A stretch of DNA of 44,434 nt from Porticoccaceae bacterium (lineage in GTDB: Bacteria > Pseudomonadota > Gammaproteobacteria > Pseudomonadales > Porticoccaceae). The position numbers and the translations under genes are program-made. Shown piece after piece: positions 7,887 to 15,404 of the stretch (positions within the stretch are counted from its first letter, which is position 1; every line of letters begins with the position of its first letter). Under the pieces are notes generated by a model that did no database searches, had not been told where the DNA came from, and saw only the letters and a list, made by a program, of their open reading frames with translations. Location of the stretch: assembly GCA_002702725.1 (NCBI GenBank), contig PABE01000108.1:1-44434 (forward strand), in the 5' to 3' direction.

Positions 7887-8414
7887 ATGAAAACGTTAAA
7901 TCGCCTGTTTTGCGTAACAGCTGTGGCCGCGATGCTGGGAGCTAGCTCAATCGCTCTGGGCGGCCCGGGTCACAGCGGGCCGGATGGTTCCGGGCACCAC
8001 CCCGTGAAGGGGGAGTGGTCGGCCATGGGCGAGGGAAAAATGTTCGAAAAGATGAGTGCCGAACTGGCGCTGACGCCGGAGCAGAAGAGCGAGATCACCG
8101 CCGTGCTCGAAGCTGCGAGGGAACAAGGCAAGACGCTCCATGAATCCATGCGGGCGGCGCGTATGGCAGAGCGGGATGCGCTGGAAAGCGGCGCCGACGA
8201 AGCCACCTTGCGGGCACTGGCAGGTAACAGCGCCGATGCCCGGGTGAGCATGATGTTGCACAGCCGGGAAACAAAGAAAAAGATCGACGCGGTGCTGACC
8301 GAGGAGCAACGCCAACAATGGAAGAAAGTTCGCTCCGAGCACCGACAAATGATGCATGACCATATGAAACAGCGTATGGAAAAGCGCCGCGCCTCTGAAT
8401 CCGCCGATCATTGA
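7887..8414 (+). CDS. CpxP/Spy-family periplasmic protein (LTxxQ motifs)
   Basis: This 175-residue secreted protein has a signal peptide (residues 1 to about 25) and a helical, highly charged mature part. It carries the two family-defining LTxxQ motifs: LTPEQ at 62-66 and LTEEQ at 137-141. Spy and CpxP are periplasmic chaperones; CpxP also damps CpxA signalling. The gene runs divergently from cpxRA and lies behind the CpxR-box array, which favours the CpxP role over plain Spy. The mature N-terminus is rich in His and Gly (HSGPDGSGHHP) and the C-terminus in His and Met, so metal binding is possible. The start follows GAGGA. A terminator lies 26 bases beyond the stop. Confidence 0.88.
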   Translation: MKTLNRLFCVTAVAAMLGASSIALGGPGHSGPDGSGHHPVKGEWSAMGEGKMFEKMSAELALTPEQKSEITAVLEAAREQGKTLHESMRAARMAERDALESGADEATLRALAGNSADARVSMMLHSRETKKKIDAVLTEEQRQQWKKVRSEHRQMMHDHMKQRMEKRRASESADH

Positions 8415-8440
8415 AACCTGTCCTGATCCGCTCAATACTG

Positions 8441-8462
8441 GGGGCCGGAAGGCCCCTTTTTT
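8441..8462 (+). terminator. Intrinsic terminator of the cpxP-like gene
   Basis: GGGGCC (8441-8446), a GGAA tetraloop, GGCCCC (8451-8456) and six T residues (8457-8462) make a textbook rho-independent terminator. Confidence 0.92.
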
Positions 8463-8615
8463 GTGCATTGCGTAACTGTCTCCGTAAACGCGTGTGATTC
8501 CGCTGTTGTCGTACGGCGCCGACCGTTACCCGGCCCTTGGCTTGCATTGCCGAAGGGAATACCCTTGATTGCGAACTCGGCATTTTCATGCCTGCATTAT
8601 TATCCCGGAGCGTTT

Positions 8616-8900
8616 ATGGCCCAAAAGCCCCGTGTCGTGATTACCTATTGCCCCAACTGTCACTGGTTGCCGAGGGCAGCCTGGATGGCTCAGGAGCTGC
8701 TTTACACGTTCGCCGGGGATCTGGAGGAAGTGGCATTGCGCCCCTCCGATGTCGGGGGTGATTACCTCGTGGAGGTTGACAATGTGATCCTGTGGGATCG
8801 CAGAAAGGATGGTGGATTCCCCGAGATAAAAACCCTCAAACGATTGCTTCGGGACCGAATTGCGCCGGACCGGCCGCTGGGGCATATCGATTCGGACTAG
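8616..8900 (+). CDS. SelT/SelW/SelH (Rdx) family thioredoxin-like protein
   Basis: This small protein has 94 residues with the CxxC redox motif at C12-P-N-C15 right after the first strand (RVVITYCPNCHWLPRAAWMAQELL), the hallmark of the Rdx family. A GDLEEVALRPSDVGGDYLVEVD segment and the late LWDRRKDGGFPEIKTLKRLLRDRI match the family's C-terminal pattern. In eukaryotic relatives the second cysteine is often selenocysteine; here it is an ordinary cysteine (TGT). The ATG at 8616 has GGAG 5 bases upstream; the frame is open further upstream but that part resembles non-coding sequence. The function of bacterial members is not firmly known; a redox role is inferred. Confidence 0.85.
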   Translation: MAQKPRVVITYCPNCHWLPRAAWMAQELLYTFAGDLEEVALRPSDVGGDYLVEVDNVILWDRRKDGGFPEIKTLKRLLRDRIAPDRPLGHIDSD

Positions 8901-9047
8901 CCCGCCAACCCAGCGGTTAGCCGACCCTGCAGGAAAACGTTGAGCCTGAAACCGGAGCGGTTTGGCGTTGGTATGCAATGCTTTCGGGCGGCTGGCGTCG
9001 TCTGCTGGAGTTGCGCATAATAGCCGGTTTTCGGGCGAGGAGAAGCC

Positions 9048-11654
9048 ATGTTTCGGCTACTGTCGAAGGTCTACGAAAACGCGGTTTTGCGTCACCCACT
9101 GGCAGCGCTTCTGGCGGTGTTGGCACTGACTGTCGCGATGGCCCTGGGCCTGCCCAATTTCAAGATCGACGCCTCCGCTGACTCCCTGACCCTCGAGCAC
9201 GACGAGGATCTGGATTATTTCCGGGAGATTACCCAGCGCTACGGCAGCAGCGATATTCTGGTGGTGACCTATCGCCCCAAGTCTAACGATCTGTTTTCCG
9301 ATGCATCCCTGACAACCCTGAAATCCCTGACTGAAGAACTCGCGCAGATCCCCGGGGTGACACAGGTACGCTCTCTGGTCAATCTTCCTTTATTGTTCAG
9401 TCCCAAAATCGAATTGGCAGACCTGAAGGATGAACCGCGCACGCTGTTGACGCCGGATGTGAGCAAGCAGGCGGCCAAGCGGGAATTTCGGACATCACCC
9501 ATCTATAAAGATCTGGTACTCGGCCCCGACGGCCAGACCACGGGCATTGTCGCTACCCTGGCGGCCAATGAGGAGTACCTTGACCTGGTACGCCGTCGCG
9601 ATGCCCTGCGACTTAAGGAGGATAAACAGGGCTTGACTGCGGACGAGGCGCAGTCCCTCGAACGCCTGGAAGAGGAAGTGGTGGCCCTGCGCACCCGCCT
9701 GGACCAGGAAAGCCGGGAACGGGTGGATGCCGTGCGCCAGCTGATGGACCAATACCGTGACAAAGCCGAGCTGTATCTGGGCGGTCCGTCCATGATTACG
9801 GCGGACATCGTCGATTACGTCGCGAGTGATCTGGTGGTTTTCGGTTCAGGGGTTGTCCTGTTTATTGTCATCGCACTTGCCATTATTTTTCGACAGCTGC
9901 GCTGGGTGGTTCTGCCGTTCCTCTCCTGCGCGCTGGCGGTTGTGATTATGCTCGGGTGGCTGAGCTGGGTCGACTGGCGGCTGACGGTGATTTCCTCCAA
10001 TTTTGTCGCTGTGCTGTTGATCATTGCCATGGCGGTTACTATCCATCTGGTGGTGCGTTACCGGGAGCTGCACTGGCGCCATCCGGATTGGCCGCAGGTG
10101 GACCTTGTCCGCGCTACGGTCCATTCCATGTTTTTGCCCTGTCTGTACACAGTGCTGACCACCATTGTCGCCTTCGGCTCCCTGGTCGTCAGCAATATCC
10201 GGCCCGTGATCGATTTTGGCTGGATGATGACCATTGGCCTGTTGGTCGCATTTGGTCTGGTATTCGTCCTGATTCCGAGCGGCATCCTGTTATGGGGCAA
10301 GAAACCGGTACGTCATCGCCCCAGCGAGGATGCGCCCTTGACCCTGGTGTTTTCCCGCTTCACAGAGCGCCACGGCACGGCGGTGTGGGTGATTAGCGCG
10401 ATCCTGGCCGCCCTGTCGGCATGGGGCATTGCCCGGCTGGAGGTGGATAACCGGTTTATCGACTATTTCCGCAAGAGCACCGAAATTTACCAGGGGTTGT
10501 CGATCATCGATGCCAATCTCGGTGGCACGACGCCCCTCGATATCATTATCAAGCGACCGGAAAGTGCGGTGGCTCCGACATCGGAATCGCCGGAAACCCC
10601 TGACGACTCCTATGGCAATGGCGACCCGTTTGCCGCCGACACGTCCCCCGACACAGGGGGTGATGATCCGTTCGCGTTTGACGACGATCCCTTCGCCGAG
10701 AACACCGAGCAACAGTCCGCCGAGGCGGAAAACAGCTTCTGGTTTACCCGTGCGGGGCTCGATCGCCTGGAAAAGCTGCACCGTTATCTGGAGTCCTTGC
10801 CCGAGATTGGCAAGGTTAATTCACTGGTGACGGCATTTCACACGGCAAATGCGATTACCGATCACCGCCTCAATGATTTTGAGCTGGCATTTATGCGCCA
10901 GACGTTGTCGCCGGAAATCAACGAGTTGCTGATAGCCCCTTATATCGACGACGCGCGGGAGGAAACCCGGTTGACCATGCGCATGGTCGAGACGGCATCG
11001 GACATGAAACGCTCGGAGCTGCTTGAGCTTCTGGACAATTACATGGGTGAGGAGATGGGGCTCGAACCGGATGACTACCGTTTTTCCGGGTTGCTGGTGC
11101 TGTACAACAATATGTTACAGAGCCTTTATCAATCTCAGATTTTGACCCTTGGCGCGGTTTTTCTGGGCATCATGTTGATGTTTATGGCACTTTTTCGCTC
11201 TTTCAGCGTGTCGCTGATCGCCATCACCCCCAATCTGCTTGCCGCGGCCAGTGTCCTGGGCGGCATGGGCCTTGCCGGTATACCGCTCGATATGATGACG
11301 ATTACCATCGCCGCCATCACCGTCGGCATCGGGGTCGACGACACCATTCACTATATCCACCGATTCAAGCGGGAGTTTGAGCAGGACCGGGATTATATTG
11401 CCACCATGCACCGGGCCCATGGGTCCATAGGACGGGCGATGTACTATACATCGGTGATTATCATCGTCGGGTTTTCCATTCTCACCCTGTCCAATTTCAA
11501 GCCGTCCATCTACTTTGGACTGCTTACCGGGGTGGCGATGCTGATGGCATTGCTGGGTGCAATGGTGCTGTTGCCGAAATTGATTCTGGCGTTCAAGCCC
11601 TTTGGACCCGACGCCGACGCATCGGTACCACAGGCCGCCCAGGTCGGACATTAG
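9048..11654 (+). CDS. MMPL/RND superfamily exporter
   Basis: This 868-residue inner-membrane protein has the RND/MMPL layout: helix 1 (about 15-35), a periplasmic loop, five clustered helices (about 258-425), a second helix and loop, then five more helices (about 690-855). The repeated MMPL signature appears in the second half as GVDDTIHYIHRFKRE. Loop 1 contains a charged, heptad-like coiled-coil segment (about residues 185-240). Loop 2 contains an acidic Pro/Asp-rich insert (about 505-565) with three DPFA motifs. Related proteins move lipids, hopanoids or hydrophobic compounds; the substrate here is unknown. The start has a strong GAGGAG. It appears monocistronic, with no membrane-fusion or outer-membrane partner next to it. 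Confidence 0.88.
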   Translation: MFRLLSKVYENAVLRHPLAALLAVLALTVAMALGLPNFKIDASADSLTLEHDEDLDYFREITQRYGSSDILVVTYRPKSNDLFSDASLTTLKSLTEELAQIPGVTQVRSLVNLPLLFSPKIELADLKDEPRTLLTPDVSKQAAKREFRTSPIYKDLVLGPDGQTTGIVATLAANEEYLDLVRRRDALRLKEDKQGLTADEAQSLERLEEEVVALRTRLDQESRERVDAVRQLMDQYRDKAELYLGGPSMITADIVDYVASDLVVFGSGVVLFIVIALAIIFRQLRWVVLPFLSCALAVVIMLGWLSWVDWRLTVISSNFVAVLLIIAMAVTIHLVVRYRELHWRHPDWPQVDLVRATVHSMFLPCLYTVLTTIVAFGSLVVSNIRPVIDFGWMMTIGLLVAFGLVFVLIPSGILLWGKKPVRHRPSEDAPLTLVFSRFTERHGTAVWVISAILAALSAWGIARLEVDNRFIDYFRKSTEIYQGLSIIDANLGGTTPLDIIIKRPESAVAPTSESPETPDDSYGNGDPFAADTSPDTGGDDPFAFDDDPFAENTEQQSAEAENSFWFTRAGLDRLEKLHRYLESLPEIGKVNSLVTAFHTANAITDHRLNDFELAFMRQTLSPEINELLIAPYIDDAREETRLTMRMVETASDMKRSELLELLDNYMGEEMGLEPDDYRFSGLLVLYNNMLQSLYQSQILTLGAVFLGIMLMFMALFRSFSVSLIAITPNLLAAASVLGGMGLAGIPLDMMTITIAAITVGIGVDDTIHYIHRFKREFEQDRDYIATMHRAHGSIGRAMYYTSVIIIVGFSILTLSNFKPSIYFGLLTGVAMLMALLGAMVLLPKLILAFKPFGPDADASVPQAAQVGH

Positions 11655-11675
11655 AGTCGTGTTGTGGTTGGTTCG

Positions 11676-11694
11676 CCGGGCGGCCGGCGCCCGG
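11676..11694 (+). other. GC-rich hairpin after the RND exporter gene
   Basis: CCGGGCG (11676-11682) pairs perfectly with CGCCCGG (11688-11694) over a 5-base loop, 22 bases past the stop. There is no U-tract, so it is not a standard intrinsic terminator. It may stabilise the mRNA 3' end. Confidence 0.35.
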
Positions 11695-11930
11695 TGGCCC
11701 TTGGGGCGGTGGTTTCCCGTCGGGTAAAGTCGTCCAAATGCCTATTTTCAAGGCACCCTGTCAGACCGCCAGCCGCGCTCTGTTCAGTTAATCTTCCCGG
11801 GCCGCCGTGTGATTCGATCCGAAGCGCGGGGCATCATCTGACACCTCTGGCCTGTGCATGTCGATGGGCAAGGGATTAGGCGCATCCGTGTCATAATAGA
11901 CACTGTCGCTTTCATGGAAAAGTCATTCAC

Positions 11931-12935
11931 ATGGACCCGTTAACGCAGGGAGTATTCGGCAGCCTTTGGGCCCAGGCCGGAAGTGGTGGCACGCGTTTGC
12001 GCCGGGCTGCGGGGGCTGGGTTGGTGGCCGGCATGGCGCCGGACCTGGACGTGCTTATCCGTTCCCCGGACGACGCGTTGCTGTTTATCGATTACCACCG
12101 CCACTTCACCCACGCCATACCGTTTGCCCCGCTGGGCGGTTTGGTGGTGGCCCTGGCGCTTTGGCCGCTTTTAGGTCGCAGTCTCGGGTTCTGGAGGTTG
12201 TACCTCTACTGTTTCCTGGGCTATCTGTCCCACGGGCTGCTCGATGCCTGCACGTCCTACGGCACCTATCTGCTGTGGCCCTTTAGCGAGACCCGCTTCG
12301 CCTGGAACTGGATCAGCATTATCGATCCGATTTTTACCCTTCCCCTGGTGGCATTGGCGGGTCTGGCATTGGTTCGTCGCCTGCCCCAGTGGTCCTGGCT
12401 GGCACTGGCCTGGGCGGGAATGTACCTGGGCCTGGGGGCCGTTCAACACGAACGGGCGGAAGAGGCCCTGGCGGGGTGGGCTGCCAGTAACGGGGTAGCA
12501 GTGGACCGCCATGTGGTAAAACCCTCGTTTGGCAACCTGATCCTGTGGCGCGGCGTGATCGAAGAGGGAGATCACCTGAGAGCGGTGGCGATTCGACAGG
12601 TTCCATTCACCGATACCCGGGTATATCCAGGTGGGAAGGTGGTTCGGTTTCACCCGTCGGCGGTTGGGGGCGATGCAGGTCTCCAATCGGACCTGAAACG
12701 TTTCGCCTATTTCTCGGACGGCTGGCTCTTTCGTCACGGCCCGATGGAGAGTGGCGATAACCGGTTTGTAGGGGATTTTCGCTATTCGATGGACCCTGCG
12801 GGTACCGGCCCGCTATGGGGTATTCACTTCAATCCGGACGTCCCTGGCGGACGAGTGCGTTTCGAAAGGGTCAGGAATATCGATCCGGGCGTGCGGCGGC
12901 AATTTCTTTCGCGATTGCTGGGTGAGGCGCCATAA
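11931..12935 (+). CDS. YdjM-family membrane-bound metal-dependent hydrolase (DUF457)
   Basis: This 334-residue integral membrane protein belongs to the family often annotated as membrane-bound metal-dependent hydrolase (YdjM/DUF457). The conserved polar motifs are present: MDPLTQGVFGS at the start, MAPDLDVL, DYHRHFTHAIPFAPLGG and LSHGLLDACTSYGTYLLWPFSETRFAW. The His and Asp residues in these motifs would bind the metal at the membrane face. The first 180 residues hold 4-5 helices and the C-terminal 150 form a soluble domain. The physiological substrate of the family is not established. The start follows GGAAAAG. It is convergent with the TonB receptor gene and shares the hairpin at 12934-12960 at its 3' end. 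Confidence 0.85.
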   Translation: MDPLTQGVFGSLWAQAGSGGTRLRRAAGAGLVAGMAPDLDVLIRSPDDALLFIDYHRHFTHAIPFAPLGGLVVALALWPLLGRSLGFWRLYLYCFLGYLSHGLLDACTSYGTYLLWPFSETRFAWNWISIIDPIFTLPLVALAGLALVRRLPQWSWLALAWAGMYLGLGAVQHERAEEALAGWAASNGVAVDRHVVKPSFGNLILWRGVIEEGDHLRAVAIRQVPFTDTRVYPGGKVVRFHPSAVGGDAGLQSDLKRFAYFSDGWLFRHGPMESGDNRFVGDFRYSMDPAGTGPLWGIHFNPDVPGGRVRFERVRNIDPGVRRQFLSRLLGEAP

Positions 12936-12960
12936 AAAACGGGCCCGTTACTGGGCCCGT
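12934..12960 (-). terminator. Intrinsic terminator of the TonB receptor gene
   Basis: Read on the minus strand, ACGGGCCC (12960-12953), a 6-base loop and GGGCCCGT (12946-12939) are followed by a run of T (12939-12934). The T-tract exists only in this direction, so it serves the leftward TonB receptor gene although it abuts the rightward hydrolase stop. Confidence 0.85.
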
Positions 12961-12987
12961 ATGCATCCGTCGATTGAGCTATCCCTG

Positions 12988-15138
12988 TCAGAAATTGTAT
13001 TCCAGGCCTACATAGGCTGTGCGGGGCTTGTTAGGCCTTGCACCATCCGGAGCCCGGGAGATGATGGACTGTTCATCGAGGACGTTATCAACCTTGAGAA
13101 AGACGACCGTGTTGGGGTTCATGTCATAGCGGCTGATGAAGTCGACCACGAACAGTGATTCTGTCTCGCTGAAAGACCCATTGGTGCGATTGCAGCCGAC
13201 GTTGACACACATTTCGTCGATGTACTTGGCCACGGCATAGTTGTTCCAGCCGTTGGGCGCTTCCAGTCCTACACGGAGACTGAAGGTGTTCTCGGGAATA
13301 TCCGCAAGGATATCGCCGTCACGGAAACCGTTGGTGACGTTGTCGTCACTGATTTCTGCTTCGGTGTAGGTGTAGGCCAGGTTTACCGGGATGCTGTAGT
13401 CGTTCCGGGTGATGACCTTGCCAGCCTGGACTTCGAGACCGGAGACAACGGCCTCGCCGGTGGTGAAGCTGCCGGAGGTGTCACCATTGCTGCAGGGGTT
13501 GGCCAGGGAGCAGTTTTCGGTCTTGTTGTCGAAGTCGCTGTAAAAACCGATAGCCTCGAGGAATAGCGTATCCCGGCTGAAACGCACACCGGCCTCGTAG
13601 TTGATGCTGGTTTCCGGCTCTTCGCTTTCCACCGCACCGCCGCCCAGGGGCGAGAAACCTTTGTGGACGCCGGCCAGTATCTGCCAGTCGCTGTTAAGAT
13701 CGTATGTGAAGGAAGCGCCCGGCAGCCACTCGTCGGAATCGTTGGACCGTTTCCCGCCCAGAACGCTTCGGTCGACAGTGTCAAACTGCTCGCGGGAGGA
13801 TTCGACATCCTCGTGGCGCAACGCCAGGTTGACGCGCAGAGCATCGGTAACCTGCCAGGTGTCCGTTACCCAGAAAGCCAGTGCATCCGCTTCCTCCAGG
13901 CGGTTGTCGCTACCGGTGGGTTCTACAAGGCCCTGGAACACCAGGCTGCCATTGATCTGGTCGTAGAGCTCCACGGGCTGGAAGCGGTCCATTTCATCTT
14001 TATGACTGCGGCCGCCGATCTGTACCTGGTGGTCATCCAGATCGATCGCGAAGTTCAGTTCCACGCCCCTGGATTCGTAGGTCCGGTTGTTGTGCTTGTA
14101 CGCCAGGCCAGTAGCGTCAACAGCGCCATCGAGGATCCCCTGGGCGGTGGCGTTGCCGCCGTTGGCCGCAGCGACGATGCTGCCTCCCCCACCGAGCTTG
14201 AACCAGTCCCGCGTGAATTCGTTGTAATAGCCGGTGGCTGTCGCCGTGATTCGGTTCGTCAGGTCGAGGCTGTACACCAGGCTGTAACCTTCGTGCTTGT
14301 TGTCCATCTGATCGAGTTCAGAAAGCCCGTATCGGCGGTCCTCATCCCTGTCGAAATCAGCGTCCGTCAGACCCAGGTAGGTCTCGTTGGACACTTCCTC
14401 GGAGTACTGGGCCTTGAACAACAGCTTCTGGCCTTCGCCTTCCCAGCTCAATTTGATCAGGTAATCTTCGATGTCGTAACCCGCGTCGCGACCGCTACGG
14501 TCTATGTCCTTGAATCCGTCGGAATCCCGTTGCACGGTTTCCACCAGCCAGCCGACGTTACCTCTCTTGCCACCGTAGTGGGCGTGCAGGTCACGGCTGT
14601 TGTACTCCCCGACTATGGCGGTGACGCCACCGGCATCGCGGTCAGGGATTGGCGTGGAGACGAGGTTGACGATACCGCCCGTGGTTTGGGGGCCGTGTCG
14701 CAGCAGTGGCGCACCCTTGAGTACTTCCACCGTATGCATACGCATGGTGGTGGGGAAGTAGTAGGCGGCAGGGTTGGAATACGGAGCCGGGGCAATCATG
14801 ACACCATCCTCCAGCAGTGTTATCTTGCTGGAACGCTCCGATCCCGCGGCGCGGATGCCGATATTTGGACGCAAGCCGAAACCGTCTTCCTCGCGAACAT
14901 AGGTACCCGGGATGGTTTTGATCATCTGGTTGATATCGGTGGCGGCTTCAATGCGCAAGCGGTCCTTGTCGATCACAGAGCCCGAGCCCGGGATTTCCAT
15001 GGCAGCGGCCTTGGAGCCGATGATCGTGATGGTCTCCATGGTCGGGGCTTCTCCAGCCGCTTGCGGGTCGGCCATTGCGGGGGATGCGAACCCCGCGGCG
15101 GCCAGGGCGGTTACTGAGAATAACGATTTTGTCTTCAT
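12988..15138 (-). CDS. TonB-dependent outer-membrane receptor, probable ferric siderophore/citrate type
   Basis: This 716-residue receptor has a signal peptide (1 to about 23, cleaved after AMA), a TonB-box-like METITIIGSK stretch, a plug domain (about 45-160; IPGTYVREEDGFGLRPNIGIRA, LLEDGVMIAPAPYSNPAAYYFP, EVLKGAPLLRHGPQTTGGIVNLV) and a 22-strand barrel ending in the outer-membrane signature YVGLEYNF with terminal Phe. The plug most resembles FecA-like ferric-citrate receptors. The gene stands alone, with no FecIR-like signalling extension or pair nearby. A Fur-like palindrome overlaps its predicted promoter (15204-15236), which supports iron-responsive expression. Transport of another chelate cannot be excluded. 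Confidence 0.9.
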   Translation of the reverse strand: MKTKSLFSVTALAAAGFASPAMADPQAAGEAPTMETITIIGSKAAAMEIPGSGSVIDKDRLRIEAATDINQMIKTIPGTYVREEDGFGLRPNIGIRAAGSERSSKITLLEDGVMIAPAPYSNPAAYYFPTTMRMHTVEVLKGAPLLRHGPQTTGGIVNLVSTPIPDRDAGGVTAIVGEYNSRDLHAHYGGKRGNVGWLVETVQRDSDGFKDIDRSGRDAGYDIEDYLIKLSWEGEGQKLLFKAQYSEEVSNETYLGLTDADFDRDEDRRYGLSELDQMDNKHEGYSLVYSLDLTNRITATATGYYNEFTRDWFKLGGGGSIVAAANGGNATAQGILDGAVDATGLAYKHNNRTYESRGVELNFAIDLDDHQVQIGGRSHKDEMDRFQPVELYDQINGSLVFQGLVEPTGSDNRLEEADALAFWVTDTWQVTDALRVNLALRHEDVESSREQFDTVDRSVLGGKRSNDSDEWLPGASFTYDLNSDWQILAGVHKGFSPLGGGAVESEEPETSINYEAGVRFSRDTLFLEAIGFYSDFDNKTENCSLANPCSNGDTSGSFTTGEAVVSGLEVQAGKVITRNDYSIPVNLAYTYTEAEISDDNVTNGFRDGDILADIPENTFSLRVGLEAPNGWNNYAVAKYIDEMCVNVGCNRTNGSFSETESLFVVDFISRYDMNPNTVVFLKVDNVLDEQSIISRAPDGARPNKPRTAYVGLEYNF

Positions 15139-15203
15139 TGTGGGGTCCCTCTTTCCTCTTGATTGGGTACGAACGTAATGAATATGAGGCTCGGTGTGTG
15201 CGG

Positions 15204-15236
15204 ATGATAAATGAAATGATATTGATTCTCAATATC
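15204..15236 (-). promoter_or_regulatory. Fur box overlapping the TonB receptor promoter
   Basis: Bases 15218-15236 are a perfect 19-bp inverted repeat, GATATTGA-TTC-TCAATATC. They match the Fur consensus GATAATGATAATCATTATC at 15 of 19 positions by my count. On the minus strand a TTGAGA -35 (15232-15227) and a TATCAT -10 (15209-15204) are 17 bases apart, with the -35 inside the palindrome, as expected for iron repression. The receptor ATG is at 15138. Confidence 0.8.
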
Positions 15237-15404
15237 GAAACAAAAGTTTATAGTGCTCCGCATTCAGTGGTCCGGATCGGGAACTCCGTTCAGCGGGAAC
15301 TGCATTCTCAAGCCCCGCGCTGATCGCCACTCGGTAACTCGATTTCACGTTGGTGAACAATCCTGTCGGCAGGCGGGACTAAAGCAGGGCGGGAGTCAGG
15401 GGCG

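Noticed and set aside
8463-8615. N-terminal extension of the SelT-like protein
   Set aside because: The ATG at 8616 has a well-placed GGAG and gives the canonical strand-CxxC start. The upstream part begins inside the preceding terminator's T-tract.
8649-8660. Possible selenoprotein in the Rdx-family gene
   Set aside because: Both motif positions are ordinary cysteine codons (TGC and TGT), with no in-frame TGA and therefore no basis for selenocysteine.
13663-15117. Open frame of 484 codons antisense to the TonB receptor gene
   Set aside because: The receptor on the minus strand has a full signal peptide, plug, barrel and Fur-controlled promoter. The opposite frame has no recognisable domain or ribosome-binding site.
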